Below are positions 34,393 to 42,922 of a stretch of DNA of 64,000 bases, piece after piece. The stretch covers positions 19,725 through 83,724 of the forward strand of contig JAGAPC010000020.1 in assembly GCA_017623475.1 (NCBI GenBank), written 5' to 3'. A model generated the notes under the pieces. That model did no database searches and had not been told where the DNA came from. It saw nothing but the letters and a program-made list of their open reading frames with translations. The position numbers were made by a program, and so were the translations under genes. The stretch comes from Clostridia bacterium. GTDB taxonomy: Bacteria; Bacillota; Clostridia; Oscillospirales; UBA644. Each line of letters begins with the position of its first letter. Positions within the stretch are counted from its first letter, which is position 1.

Positions 34393-34976
34393 AGGACTCC
34401 CTTCGTGGAGGGGATTTCGTCTGCGGTATCCGGATCGATGGCTGCCGCTTGACGCAAAATCCGTCCAAACGCCTTGAACGCACCTTCAATGATGTGATGA
34501 GAATTTTCTCCCGCCATCTGCTTCAGGTGCAGGGTGCAGGCGGCCTGCCGTGTAAACGCCAGGAAAAATTCTTTGACCAGTTCCGTATCAAAATTTCCGA
34601 CCTTTTCGGTGGGAATGGCAAGGTCAAAGCCCAAATAAGCGCGCCCGGAAAGATCCACGGCGGCGGCAATCAGCGCTTCGTCCATGGGCAAAAGGATCGA
34701 GCCGTAGCGGTTGATCCCCCGTTTTTCCTTCAGAGCCTCGGCGACGGCTTGCCCCAGGCAGATCCCCACGTCCTCTACCGTGTGGTGATCGTCAACCTCA
34801 ACGTCCCCCTTACAGGTAACCGACAGGTCAAAGCGGCTGTGCCGGGCGAATAAGGTCAGCATATGATCCAAAAATCCGCAACCGGTGTTGATATCGGTCA
34901 TGCCGGTGCCGTCAAGGGCGAGGGACAGGGTGATGTCGGTTTCTGCCGTCGTGCGGCGAATCGTCGCGTTTCTCAT
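34389..34976 (-). CDS. hisB: Imidazoleglycerol-phosphate dehydratase
   Basis: 195 residues, the monofunctional form without a histidinol-phosphatase domain. Manganese ligands in CGFLDHMLTLFARH, DDHHTVED and ENSHHIIEGAFKA. A separate histidinol phosphatase is therefore needed; none is in this operon. ATGA overlap with hisC. Confidence 0.97.
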   Translation of the reverse strand: MRNATIRRTTAETDITLSLALDGTGMTDINTGCGFLDHMLTLFARHSRFDLSVTCKGDVEVDDHHTVEDVGICLGQAVAEALKEKRGINRYGSILLPMDEALIAAAVDLSGRAYLGFDLAIPTEKVGNFDTELVKEFFLAFTRQAACTLHLKQMAGENSHHIIEGAFKAFGRILRQAAAIDPDTADEIPSTKGVL

Positions 34977-36037
34977 GTTAAATCCTCCAAAATTTCTTTG
35001 ATTGCGTCGGTCAATGCCTTCATTTGTTCGGGCGTGCCGACGGTGATTCGGTTATATTGACAGATTCGTTTTTTGTCAAAGTGGCGTACTAAAATGCCAC
35101 GGTCTTTTAATTTTAAGTATAAGTCTTTTCCGTCGATCTTTTGGTGCTTTGCAAAGATGAAGTTCGCCTTGGAATCGGTGATTTCAAAGCCCATCCGGGT
35201 CAATTCCGCAACGGTTTCTTTTCTTGTTGCGATGATGTTTTTACAATTTTTTGCAGTAATATCATCGTTTTTCAAGGTGGCGATCCCTGCCGCCATAGTC
35301 ATGCGGTTAATGTTGTAGGGGTTCGTGGAATATCGCACCGTGTTCAAATCCCGGATCAGTTCTTTACATCCGATGCCGAAGCCCAGCCGAGCCCCCGCCA
35401 TGGAACGGGATTTGGAAAAGGTCTGGGTTACCAACAAATTGTCGTACTTCCGAATCAGCGGAATACAGCTCTCTGCGCCGAAATCCACGTAAGCCTCGTC
35501 GATGACGACCAGATTGTTCGGGTTGGACGCCACGATCTTTTCAATCACGTCTGCCGACAGAGCGATGCCCGTGGGTGCGTTGGGGTTGGCGAGGAAAATA
35601 TTTTTCCCGATCCCCATATATTTCTCCGGATTGACCGACAGATCGCTTTCCAGGGGAATTTCTTCGTAGGGCACGTGATTTAAGTCTGCAAACACCGGAT
35701 AAAATCCATAGGTAATGTCGGGGAAGACCACCGGACGGGTTTCATCGCAAAATGCCATAAAGGCAAAATTGAGAATTTCGTCCGAACCGTTGACGGCGAT
35801 CACTTCATCCGCATCCACGCCCCAACGCTTTGCGAAGGCTTCACAAAGGGAGGAACAGGTGGGATCGGGGTAGAGGTGAAGCCGTTTTGCTTCTTCTTCC
35901 GCCGCCGCCACCGTTTCTTCCGCGGGGGGATAGGGGGATTCGTTGGTGTTCAGCTTGATAAGGTTTAAGATCTTCGGCTGTTCCCCGGGAGTATAGGGGA
36001 TCAAATCCTTTTGCTTTTCGGTCAAAAATCGACTCAT
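34973..36037 (-). CDS. hisC: Histidinol-phosphate aminotransferase
   Basis: 354 residues, fold-type I PLP enzyme. LNTNESPYPP near the N-terminus, NPNAPTG near 165, DEAYVDF near 195 and the PLP Lys in TFSKSRSMAGARLGF near 220. The start shares bases with the hisD stop (TAATG). Confidence 0.97.
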   Translation of the reverse strand: MSRFLTEKQKDLIPYTPGEQPKILNLIKLNTNESPYPPAEETVAAAEEEAKRLHLYPDPTCSSLCEAFAKRWGVDADEVIAVNGSDEILNFAFMAFCDETRPVVFPDITYGFYPVFADLNHVPYEEIPLESDLSVNPEKYMGIGKNIFLANPNAPTGIALSADVIEKIVASNPNNLVVIDEAYVDFGAESCIPLIRKYDNLLVTQTFSKSRSMAGARLGFGIGCKELIRDLNTVRYSTNPYNINRMTMAAGIATLKNDDITAKNCKNIIATRKETVAELTRMGFEITDSKANFIFAKHQKIDGKDLYLKLKDRGILVRHFDKKRICQYNRITVGTPEQMKALTDAIKEILEDLT

Positions 36038-37314
36038 TATTTCTCCTCAAGACGGATGACGGCGCTTTTTGCGTGGGCGGTCAATCCTTCTTTTTCCGCA
36101 AAGAACGCCACTTTGTCGGCAACCCTTGCCAGGGCGTCCTTGGTGTAATAGGTATATTGGGTCTTCTTCACGAAATCGTCCACCGACAGGGGGTTGGAAA
36201 ATTTTGCCGTTCCGCTGGTGGGCAGGGTGTGGTTGGGACCTGCAAAATAGTCTCCCAGGGCTTCGGGGCAATTCCGTCCCATGAAGATCGAACCGGCGTG
36301 GCGGATTTTATCCAGCCAATCAAAGGGGTTATCTACGCACAGCTCCAAGTGTTCGGGGGCGATTTCGTTGGAAATATCCACGGCAACCGACAGATCGGGG
36401 GCTACAATGATCTTTCCGTTTTTATCAATGGACGTCCGGGCGATCTCCGACCGTTCCAGCTGGGGAATTTGTACCTCCAATTCCTTTTGAACCGCCTCTG
36501 CCAATTCCGTGGAATCGGTCACCAACACCGCCGAGGCAAGCTTATCGTGTTCCGCCTGGGACAGCAGATCCGCCGCCACGTGCCGGGGATTGGAGTTTTT
36601 ATCGGCGACGATCAGAATTTCGCTGGGGCCTGCAATCATGTCGATGGAGACCTGTCCGAAGACCTGTTTTTTCGCTTCCGCCACAAAGGCGTTGCCGGGG
36701 CCGACGATTTTATCAACCTTAGGAACGGTCTCGGTTCCGTACGCCAGCGCGGCGATGGCTTGCGCTCCGCCCAACTTAAAGATTTTATCCACGCAGGAAA
36801 TTTTTGCCGCCGCCAAAATGACCGGGTTCACCTTCCCGTCCTTCCCCGGAGGCGTGGTGATGACCACCTCGCGGCATCCGGCGATCTTTGCGGGAATGGA
36901 ATCCATCAAAACGGTGGAGGGATAAGCGGCAGTGCCACCGGGAACGTACAGTCCGGCGCGGTCAACGGGGATGATCTTTTGCCCCACCACGATGCCGTCT
37001 TGGTCGTTGATAATGAAACTGTTCCGTACCTGCTTTTCGTGGAATTTGCGGATGTTTTCCGCCGCTTCCTTCAAAATTTCCAGGAATTTCGGCTCGACGG
37101 ACGCTACTGCTTCTTCGATTTCTTCTTCCGTTACCAACAACGACGTCAGTTTTGCGCCGTCGAATTTTTCACAGTAGGCGTAAAGGGCTTTGTCACCCTC
37201 TCTGCGGACGGTGTCGATAATCTCGGCAACTGTTGCTTCTACGTCGATTTCGGGGACGACCCGGGCGAAGATATCCTGATTTGCCACTTCGCCGTATTTC
37301 AGAATCCGAATCAT
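36037..37314 (-). CDS. hisD: Histidinol dehydrogenase
   Basis: 425 residues. Two-step NAD oxidation of histidinol to histidine with a zinc ion. Family signature IDMIAGPSEILIVAD with the following NPRHVAADLLSQAEHD, and the C-terminal NHTLPTSGTAKF. ATGA overlap with hisG. Confidence 0.97.
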   Translation of the reverse strand: MIRILKYGEVANQDIFARVVPEIDVEATVAEIIDTVRREGDKALYAYCEKFDGAKLTSLLVTEEEIEEAVASVEPKFLEILKEAAENIRKFHEKQVRNSFIINDQDGIVVGQKIIPVDRAGLYVPGGTAAYPSTVLMDSIPAKIAGCREVVITTPPGKDGKVNPVILAAAKISCVDKIFKLGGAQAIAALAYGTETVPKVDKIVGPGNAFVAEAKKQVFGQVSIDMIAGPSEILIVADKNSNPRHVAADLLSQAEHDKLASAVLVTDSTELAEAVQKELEVQIPQLERSEIARTSIDKNGKIIVAPDLSVAVDISNEIAPEHLELCVDNPFDWLDKIRHAGSIFMGRNCPEALGDYFAGPNHTLPTSGTAKFSNPLSVDDFVKKTQYTYYTKDALARVADKVAFFAEKEGLTAHAKSAVIRLEEK

Positions 37315-37949
37315 TTCGATTCCTCCGTTTGTGCTGCAAGACCGTTCATGACGGCTTGAATCATCTCGTTTTTGAATTTAAAACCCGTTTTGTTTGCAAT
37401 CAGTCGGGCGCTGATGGGAACGATGGTGTCGATGACTTCCAATTTATTTTCCTTCAGCGTCGTTCCGGTTTCCACGATATCCACGATTACGTCGCTCAAC
37501 CCTAAAATGGGGGCGATTTCAATGGATCCGTTCAGGTGGATAATGTCAATATCCCGCCCCAAAGAGGTGTAATGGTTCAATGCGATATTGGTAAACTTGG
37601 TTGCAACCTTCAGCGTGCGGTTGGGATTGTCCCGAAAATCGCTTTTCGCCGCCACCGCCATACGGCATTTGCCGATATTTAAATCCAGAAGCTCGTAAAC
37701 CTCCGGGCGGTATTCCAACAAAATATCCTTTCCCGCAACCCCTAAATCGGCGGCGCCCCGTTCCACGTAAATGGCAACGTCAGACGGCTTGACCCAAAAA
37801 TAACGGACGCCTTTTTCGGGATTTTCAAAAATCAGCTTTCGGTTGTTTTCTTTAATGGAAGGACATTCAAAGCCCGCCGCTTCGAACATGGCGTAAACCT
37901 TTTCGCCCAATCTTCCTTTGGGAAGGGCGATATTCAGCATCTTATCCAA
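37311..37949 (-). CDS. hisG: ATP phosphoribosyltransferase, short catalytic form
   Basis: 212 residues. The short form lacks the C-terminal regulatory domain and needs HisZ, encoded just upstream. Segments ALPKGRLGEKV, GAADLGVAGKD and the phosphate loop DIVETGTTLKEN are visible. TTG 37949 is taken as start because AAGGAGG lies 9 bases before it; an ATG at 37940 would be 18 bases away. It overlaps hisZ by 8 bases. Confidence 0.95.
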   Translation of the reverse strand: MDKMLNIALPKGRLGEKVYAMFEAAGFECPSIKENNRKLIFENPEKGVRYFWVKPSDVAIYVERGAADLGVAGKDILLEYRPEVYELLDLNIGKCRMAVAAKSDFRDNPNRTLKVATKFTNIALNHYTSLGRDIDIIHLNGSIEIAPILGLSDVIVDIVETGTTLKENKLEVIDTIVPISARLIANKTGFKFKNEMIQAVMNGLAAQTEESK

Positions 37950-39033
37950 GATTTTTCGCCTCCTTCACCGTTACGAGTTTCTTATATTTTAAATTGGGTT
38001 TGTTCCGATGGGCAGTCACCGAGCCCTGCGCCGAAAGCGCTTTGACCGCGGCGGCAATTTCTTCGGGCGTGTCGGTCTCGTCGTAGAGAAGCACCGTATC
38101 CACGTCGTATTCCTTCGTATCCTCCAGCCGTTCCAACAGGTCCAGATAGACCGCAAAGCCGATGGCGTGGGATTTGCGTGACAACTTTTTCATCATCTTA
38201 TCGTACTGTCCGCCGGATAAAATCCCCGTAGGAATCCCTTTGACGAACCCCCGGAACACGATGCCGTTATAGTAACGCATATCGTTGATGACCGAAAAAT
38301 CGATGCGAACCGAGTCGATGCCGTTGCTTTTCATCGCGCCGACCAACGCTTCCAGCTGCGCTATGGGTTCTTCCGATATCCCGATTTCCTTCAGGGCAGG
38401 GAAGACTTCTTCCGGCGTGCCGTAGGTGGTAATCAGCGTTTTAATTGCTCTTGCGGACGCCTCGCAGACGCCCTCGTTTTTGCAGATTTCCATCGCTCCG
38501 TGGAGATTTTTCTCTCCCAAGAGGTTTAAAATCTCCTTTTTCCCTTCATCGGAAAGTCCTGCGTTTTCCAATACCTCCGAAACGATGCCTAAATGCGATA
38601 AATCCAAAAGGCTTTCGTCGGAGATCTGCTCCAGGCTCTTCGCCGCAAGGGTCAGCACCTCTAAAATCTGATAATCGTCCACCTCTCCGATACATTCCAG
38701 CCCCGCCTGCATGATTTCCTTGTACGCGCGGGTTCCTTTGGAGATGCGGTACACGTTTTCGTTGTAATAAACCTTTTCCACCGTTCCCGGCAGATCCTTG
38801 CCGTTTTTGATGATGGATAAGGTCACGTCCGGCTTTAACGCCATCAGCCGTCCGTTGGTATCGGTAAAGGTAATGACGTTGTCCGAAACCAGGAAATCCT
38901 TGTTCCGCACGTATAGGTCGTATTCCTCAAATTTGCTCATCTTAAAGGGGAGGTATCCGTAACTGCGATACAGTTCCCGAAGACCGAAGGCGGCTTTTTC
39001 GTCGCTGCGTAATACGTTTTGATATAAGTTCAT
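37942..39033 (-). CDS. hisZ: ATP phosphoribosyltransferase regulatory subunit
   Basis: 363 residues of the class II tRNA-synthetase (HisRS) fold without aminoacylation function; pairs with short HisG and gives histidine feedback. MALKPDVTLSI, YNENVYRI and RYYNGIVFRGF correspond to HisRS motif 2 and the histidine-binding region; GGQYDKMM near 270. ATG 39033 follows GAAGGA by 7 bases, and that ribosome site lies within the last codons of yerC. Confidence 0.93.
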   Translation of the reverse strand: MNLYQNVLRSDEKAAFGLRELYRSYGYLPFKMSKFEEYDLYVRNKDFLVSDNVITFTDTNGRLMALKPDVTLSIIKNGKDLPGTVEKVYYNENVYRISKGTRAYKEIMQAGLECIGEVDDYQILEVLTLAAKSLEQISDESLLDLSHLGIVSEVLENAGLSDEGKKEILNLLGEKNLHGAMEICKNEGVCEASARAIKTLITTYGTPEEVFPALKEIGISEEPIAQLEALVGAMKSNGIDSVRIDFSVINDMRYYNGIVFRGFVKGIPTGILSGGQYDKMMKKLSRKSHAIGFAVYLDLLERLEDTKEYDVDTVLLYDETDTPEEIAAAVKALSAQGSVTAHRNKPNLKYKKLVTVKEAKNLG

Positions 39034-39037
39034 GCTT

Positions 39038-39331
39038 TTATCCTTCCCGGTCGCTCTTTTCCAATAAGGTACGGTATCCGCCCGCACCGTAATGCAGGCA
39101 TTTGTTGACGCGCCCGATGGTTGCGGTGGATGCTCCGGTTTTTTCGGAGATCTGGACGTAGCTCTTTCCCTCGTGTAAGAGCTTTGCTACCTCCAGCCGC
39201 TGGGACATATCCTGCACCTCTTTAATGGTACAGACGTCCTCGAAAAAGGCGTAACATTCGTCGATGCTTTTCAATGCAAGGATGGAACGGAACAGATTTT
39301 CCGTTGCCTCGGTATGAAGGGGCTTCACCAT
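39038..39331 (-). CDS. yerC: TrpR/YerC family repressor
   Basis: 97 residues, TrpR-like all-helical protein: CYAFFEDVCTIKEVQDMSQRLEVAKLL then the helix-turn-helix SYVQISEKTGASTATIGRVN. It is the promoter-proximal gene of the histidine operon. TrpR-family YerC proteins in clostridia have been proposed as histidine regulators (HisR); a perfect dyad within the promoter 40 bases upstream supports autoregulation here. ATG 39331 has AAGGAAGG 7 bases upstream; the longer frame runs through the promoter and is rejected. Confidence 0.9.
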   Translation of the reverse strand: MVKPLHTEATENLFRSILALKSIDECYAFFEDVCTIKEVQDMSQRLEVAKLLHEGKSYVQISEKTGASTATIGRVNKCLHYGAGGYRTLLEKSDREG

Positions 39332-39364
39332 GCCGGATCCTTCCTTTCTGTAAAATACTTTCAC

Positions 39365-39393
39365 ATTATACCACTTTAGCACGCTAAAGTCAA
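39365..39393 (-). promoter_or_regulatory. Histidine operon promoter with embedded operator
   Basis: Minus strand TTGACT (39393-39388), 17 bases, TATAAT (39370-39365). The spacer is filled by the perfect dyad ACTTTAGC-AC-GCTAAAGT (39373-39390), which overlaps the -35 box by 3 bases. A bound dimer of the YerC type would block polymerase directly. Confidence 0.85.
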
Positions 39394-39442
39394 TAGGTAT
39401 TTGTGACATATTTGGAAAATCTTTCATTTTTTTGGATTTTAC

Positions 39443-39476
39443 AAAGAAAAATCTCCTCCGCAGAGGGCAGAGGAGA
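39443..39476 (-). terminator. Terminator of the NifX-like gene
   Basis: TCTCCTC and GAGGAGA close a stem whose interior can pair further through TGC/GCA; on the minus strand it runs into ATTTTTCTT, 7 bases after the stop codon. Confidence 0.75.
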
Positions 39477-39483
39477 CCTTGTT

Positions 39484-39885
39484 TCAGTGATGACAATTTC
39501 CGCCGCAGCCGTGATTTCCGCAGGCGTGTCCTTCACCGTGATGATGCTCTCCGTGGTGGTTGCATCTCACGTTGGGGTTAAAATCCAAACAACCGCCCAG
39601 AAAGGCGTTGACCGCCGCATCCGCATCTCCCGAAACACCGCCGAACAGTCGGATTCCCGCGTCCTTTAACGCCATTTGCGCTCCGCCGCCGATTCCGCCG
39701 CAGATCAAAACCTCAACTCCCAATGCCTTCAAAAATCCTGCCAACGCACCGTGTCCGCTGCCGTTGGTATCGAAGACCGCCGTGTTCAGGATCTTGTTGC
39801 CCTCCACGTCATATACCTTAAATTGTTCGGTATGTCCGAAGTGCTGAAAAATCTGTCCGTTTTGATAGGTAACTGCAATTTTCAT
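39484..39885 (-). CDS. NifX/NifB-like (dinitrogenase cofactor biosynthesis family) protein with His/Cys-rich tail
   Basis: 133 residues. The first 100 form the NifX/VnfX fold: KIAVTYQNGQIFQHFGHTEQF, ALAGFLKALGVEVLICGGIGGGAQ and GIRLFGGVSGDADAAV. The last 30 residues are unusual, with a cluster of His and Cys (HHGEHHHGEGHACGNHGC). No nif genes are nearby; stand-alone members in anaerobes are thought to handle iron-sulfur or molybdenum species. Metal binding by the tail is inferred. It has its own promoter and terminator. Confidence 0.85.
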   Translation of the reverse strand: MKIAVTYQNGQIFQHFGHTEQFKVYDVEGNKILNTAVFDTNGSGHGALAGFLKALGVEVLICGGIGGGAQMALKDAGIRLFGGVSGDADAAVNAFLGGCLDFNPNVRCNHHGEHHHGEGHACGNHGCGGNCHH

Positions 39886-39919
39886 AGGAATTCCCCTGCT
39901 TTCATACTATTGTAAATAT

Positions 39920-39948
39920 ATTATAGCACTTATCCTTCGAAAAGTCAA
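39920..39948 (-). promoter_or_regulatory. Sigma-A promoter of the NifX-like gene
   Basis: Minus strand TTGACT (39948-39943), 17 bases, TATAAT (39925-39920). Confidence 0.82.
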
Positions 39949-39958
39949 GGAAAAAGGA

Positions 39959-39987
39959 TTGACAAAACGGGTTTTTTGTACTATAAT
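39959..39987 (+). promoter_or_regulatory. Sigma-A promoter of the PAP2 gene
   Basis: TTGACA (39959-39964), 17 bases, TATAAT (39982-39987); diverges from the NifX promoter with 10 bases between the -35 boxes. Confidence 0.85.
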
Positions 39988-40014
39988 AAAAGAAATCTCA
40001 AAAAGGAGCCCATC

Positions 40015-40674
40015 ATGAAAAAATCAGCAAAAAAATGTTTTCTTTTGGCAGGGGCATGCCTGTTTTTGTTCTTGCTTCTCACGTTTTTAGTGATGAAGGT
40101 TGACGTTCAACCCATCGGACCTCAAAATTCCACCGTCGGATTGGCAACGATCAACGGTACGATTTTTGAAGCCTGCGGTTCCAACCCGCTTTGGTACACC
40201 ATTTCCGAAGCCTTGGGAATCGTTGCCCTTCTGTGTATTGCCGGATTTGGGTGCCTGGGAGCCTGGCAGTTGATTTCCGGAAAAAGCCTGAAAAAAGTGG
40301 ATAAATCCTTGTTCGTTTTGGCTGGATTTTATGCTGTGGTGGCTTTTGTTTACGTCTTGTTTGAAGTCATTGTTATCAACTATCGCCCGATTTTGGAAGA
40401 GGGTATTTTGGAAGCATCCTATCCCTCGTCTCATACCATTTTGGTTTGTTGCATCATGCTCACTACCGCGTTGCAGCTGCAGATCCGCATCCGAAATAAT
40501 GGGTTGCGGTTGGGATTGCAGGGGGCGTGCCTGTTGATTACGGTTCTTACCGCAATCGGACGGATTCTTGCGGGCGTCCATTGGTACACCGACGTGGTTG
40601 CCGCCCTTTTGATCAGCGGAGTTTTGGTGTTTGCGTATCTCGGCGTAATTCGACAGCTGAAGATCCGAAAGTAA
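40015..40674 (+). CDS. PAP2-family membrane phosphatase
   Basis: 219 residues with about six membrane helices. The three phosphatase motifs are present in reduced form: NYRPILEEG near 137 (in place of KX6RP), YPSSHT near 151 (PSGH block) and GRILAGVHWYTDV near 195 (RX5HX3D). Family members dephosphorylate lipid phosphates such as undecaprenyl pyrophosphate or phosphatidate at the outer face. AAAAGGAG precedes ATG 40015 by 7 bases. Monocistronic. Substrate not determinable. Confidence 0.85.
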   Translation: MKKSAKKCFLLAGACLFLFLLLTFLVMKVDVQPIGPQNSTVGLATINGTIFEACGSNPLWYTISEALGIVALLCIAGFGCLGAWQLISGKSLKKVDKSLFVLAGFYAVVAFVYVLFEVIVINYRPILEEGILEASYPSSHTILVCCIMLTTALQLQIRIRNNGLRLGLQGACLLITVLTAIGRILAGVHWYTDVVAALLISGVLVFAYLGVIRQLKIRK

Positions 40675-40720
40675 AGTTTTTTATAAAAAATTTATAATAT
40701 TCGCTGTTTGAAGCAAAATA

Positions 40721-40771
40721 AAAACACTACCCAAAAGAGATTTTCCCTCTCTTCCCGGGTAGTGTTTTTTT
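40721..40771 (+). terminator. Terminator of the PAP2 gene
   Basis: AAAACACTACCC and GGGTAGTGTTTT form a 12-bp perfect stem around a 24-base loop that itself folds (AGAG...CTCT), followed by a run of T. Confidence 0.8.
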
Positions 40772-40946
40772 CGATATATTGCAGGGCAATTCGATATTTT
40801 TTCCTGACGGAAAAATCGATATATTTACGAAACGGTAAATTCGATATGATATAAATCCCTTCTTGCCTCGCAAGGCATATCGCGTGGGTCACACATATCG
40901 AACACCGAAGGTGTATATCGAAAATCACGTTAGGGATTTATATCGA
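40771..40946. repeat. Hairpin array joined by TCGATAT / ATATCGA units
   Basis: Four TCGATAT units (40771, 40791, 40816, 40841) are followed by four ATATCG units (near 40878, 40894, 40914 and 40939) in the opposite orientation. Each gap holds a small hairpin: ATTGC/GCAAT, TTTTTCC/GGAAAAA, ATTTAC/GTAAAT, TGCCT/AGGCA, CACC/GGTG. A 13-bp perfect dyad GATATAAATCCCT/AGGGATTTATATC (40848-40860, 40932-40944) encloses the right half. No plausible coding content. Confidence 0.75.
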
Positions 40947-40971
40947 TGCCCAGTGTTTTTCGGAACACCGG

Positions 40972-42375
40972 CTAAAACATCATGTATTCCATAAACAAAT
41001 TGGAAAATTCCGCATCTGCCGAAAGATCCACGTATTTCGCGCCGTTAAGGTCGGGCAACGTCGGATCGACGGCGTATTTTACCGTTCCCAGCAGGCTTGC
41101 GTTGTTCACGCCCTTGAACTTGTCTGCCAATTCTTCGGGGATCAACCCCACGGAGGCGGCGTTTCGTACCTTCAGCCCGGCGGAAAAGCCCCCGGCGACG
41201 TACAACCCCTCCACCTCGTCAAAGGAGATTCCCTCCCGATGGATCAGACATTCCAGGGCGGCGCGGATGGCGGATTTTGCCAGCTGAAATTCCCGGACGT
41301 CCTGCCCGGTCAGAGAGACCTTTTCGGTGATCTGCAAGGGATCGTCTTCCAAAAATCCGGTCTCGTCAATGTCTTCTCTGCGAACCGCTTCGCAAATGAC
41401 GTCGATCAACCCCGTGGCGCACAAGCCCGTTGCTTCGCCGCCGCCGATGACGGTAATTTCCCCGTCGGGGGAGTAAGCACAGACCGCGCCCTCCGAGGCG
41501 CTCATGCCACAGGAGATATTTGCCCCCTCAAAGCAGGGACCTGCCGCCGCCGCGGTGCAAAGGATTTTTTTATCGTTAAATAAGGCAATTTCCGCGTTGG
41601 TTCCCAAATCCAACAGGATGCGGTACTTGTCTTTTGGCAATCCGATGGAATGAATTCCCGCCACGATATCCGCCCCCACGTAGGCAGAAATGCCGGGCAG
41701 GGAGACCACCGTTTTCACGGCGGAAAGGTCGAGGGATTCCCCGGAAGCCTCCTTGCTTTCCAAAAAGACCGGAGTGTAGGGCGCAACCCCCAAGGACGAG
41801 CAATCCACCCCGAAAAACAGGTGCAGCATGGTGGTGTTTCCGGCAACGTACATGACGTCGATTTCGGTCAACCCGAACGCCGAAAGCAACCCGTTGATCA
41901 ATTCGGAGAGGGTGGATAACAACACCTTTTGCAATTCCTCCGCGCCGTTTTTCATGCAGTGGTCGATTCGGGAAATCACGTCCGAGCCGAAGGCGCGCTG
42001 GGGATTCGGCGCCGTTGCGGTGCGGATGATCTTTCCCTCGTCCTTCGAGACCAGGGACAACGCCAAGGTGGTGGTTCCGATATCCAGGCACAGGCAGACG
42101 TTTTCGGTCAGCCGTGCCGTTTCTTCTCCGCCGGTGACGGTGGAGATTTTCTCTTTGTCGGGCAAAACAACCGTTGCATCCTTCGATAGCACCGTCCGAC
42201 ACGCCAAGACCTCCGTTCCGTTCCACAGAACCGTGCATTTTTTGCAGGTTCCGCGCCCTCCGCAGGGATGGGGAACGAAATATCCGTGATCTGCCAACAG
42301 GTCGCTCAACAAAGGACTTCCCGCAAAGGGGATCTTTTTGCTTTTTCCTTGTTGGATTACGGTTAAAACTGCCAT
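40972..42375 (-). CDS. Corrinoid protein reductive activator (RamA/DUF4445-like ASKHA ATPase with 2Fe-2S domain)
   Basis: 467 residues. N-terminal ferredoxin-like domain with cysteines HPCGGRGTCKKC and ACRT (about 38-60), then an ASKHA ATPase domain with DIGTTTLAL near 97, VISRIDHC, DLGTNAEIAL near 245 and GGG...TG near 310. Such proteins use ATP to return inactive Co(II) corrinoid to Co(I) in methyl-transfer systems. It lacks the extra C-terminal 4Fe-4S ferredoxin domain of archaeal RamA. Last gene of the corrinoid operon, 1 base after the DUF2284 gene. Confidence 0.88.
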   Translation of the reverse strand: MAVLTVIQQGKSKKIPFAGSPLLSDLLADHGYFVPHPCGGRGTCKKCTVLWNGTEVLACRTVLSKDATVVLPDKEKISTVTGGEETARLTENVCLCLDIGTTTLALSLVSKDEGKIIRTATAPNPQRAFGSDVISRIDHCMKNGAEELQKVLLSTLSELINGLLSAFGLTEIDVMYVAGNTTMLHLFFGVDCSSLGVAPYTPVFLESKEASGESLDLSAVKTVVSLPGISAYVGADIVAGIHSIGLPKDKYRILLDLGTNAEIALFNDKKILCTAAAAGPCFEGANISCGMSASEGAVCAYSPDGEITVIGGGEATGLCATGLIDVICEAVRREDIDETGFLEDDPLQITEKVSLTGQDVREFQLAKSAIRAALECLIHREGISFDEVEGLYVAGGFSAGLKVRNAASVGLIPEELADKFKGVNNASLLGTVKYAVDPTLPDLNGAKYVDLSADAEFSNLFMEYMMF

Positions 42376-42376
42376 G

Positions 42377-42922
42377 TTAATCCTCCCGAAACAGCACGAT
42401 GCCGAAATAGGTAACGGTGTTTGCTCCGTTGATGTATTTCATGGACGTGCTTTTGACCGTGGCGCTGACGTTGATGCCGTATCCCTCCAAAGACGATAAC
42501 GCCTCCTCCGGGAAGCGGCAGGGCTCACCCGTTGCTTTCGCACAGGGGGAACATACTCCGCAGCCGCCCTTGGAAAGATGAAGGAAATTTTCAAATCCTT
42601 CTTCCTTCAAAAGCCGATTCAGTTCACGGCTTTTGTTTCCGTGATTTTTCCCGGCTTCGATCATTCCTTCAAAATCAAAGCTGTCCTCCAACTCCGAAAC
42701 GGTCTGATACAGAAGCCCCTTGGGGTAGGAGCGAACGGTTTCGATCAGTTCGTCGATCTCCCCGATCTCAGGGGGACACATCCAGCATTTTCCGTAAACT
42801 CCGCAGGCGTTGGCGGCGCATTGTTCCCGAAAAATACGGTCGCAGACGATATTTTCCCCATCAATGATTTCCGCGTTGGTAAAGCCCACGGATCTTGCAA
42901 GGGAAAGCAATTTATTTTCCAT
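42377..42922 (-). CDS. DUF2284 Cys-rich predicted metal-binding protein
   Basis: 181 residues. Conserved Cys blocks: CAANACGVYGKCWMCPP near residues 35-50 and GGCGVCSPCAKATGEPC near 120-135, consistent with iron-sulfur or other metal binding. DUF2284 genes are regularly found beside corrinoid methyltransferase and activator genes, with no known reaction. ATG 42922 follows GAGGA by 5 bases and overlaps the end of the upstream methyltransferase gene by 11 bases; an ATG at 42940 is possible. Confidence 0.82.
   Translation of the reverse strand: MENKLLSLARSVGFTNAEIIDGENIVCDRIFREQCAANACGVYGKCWMCPPEIGEIDELIETVRSYPKGLLYQTVSELEDSFDFEGMIEAGKNHGNKSRELNRLLKEEGFENFLHLSKGGCGVCSPCAKATGEPCRFPEEALSSLEGYGINVSATVKSTSMKYINGANTVTYFGIVLFRED

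Noticed and set aside
40692..40928. 78-codon minus-strand frame between the PAP2 gene and the activator gene
   Set aside because: It covers the PAP2 terminator and the TCGATAT hairpin array and has no ribosome site.
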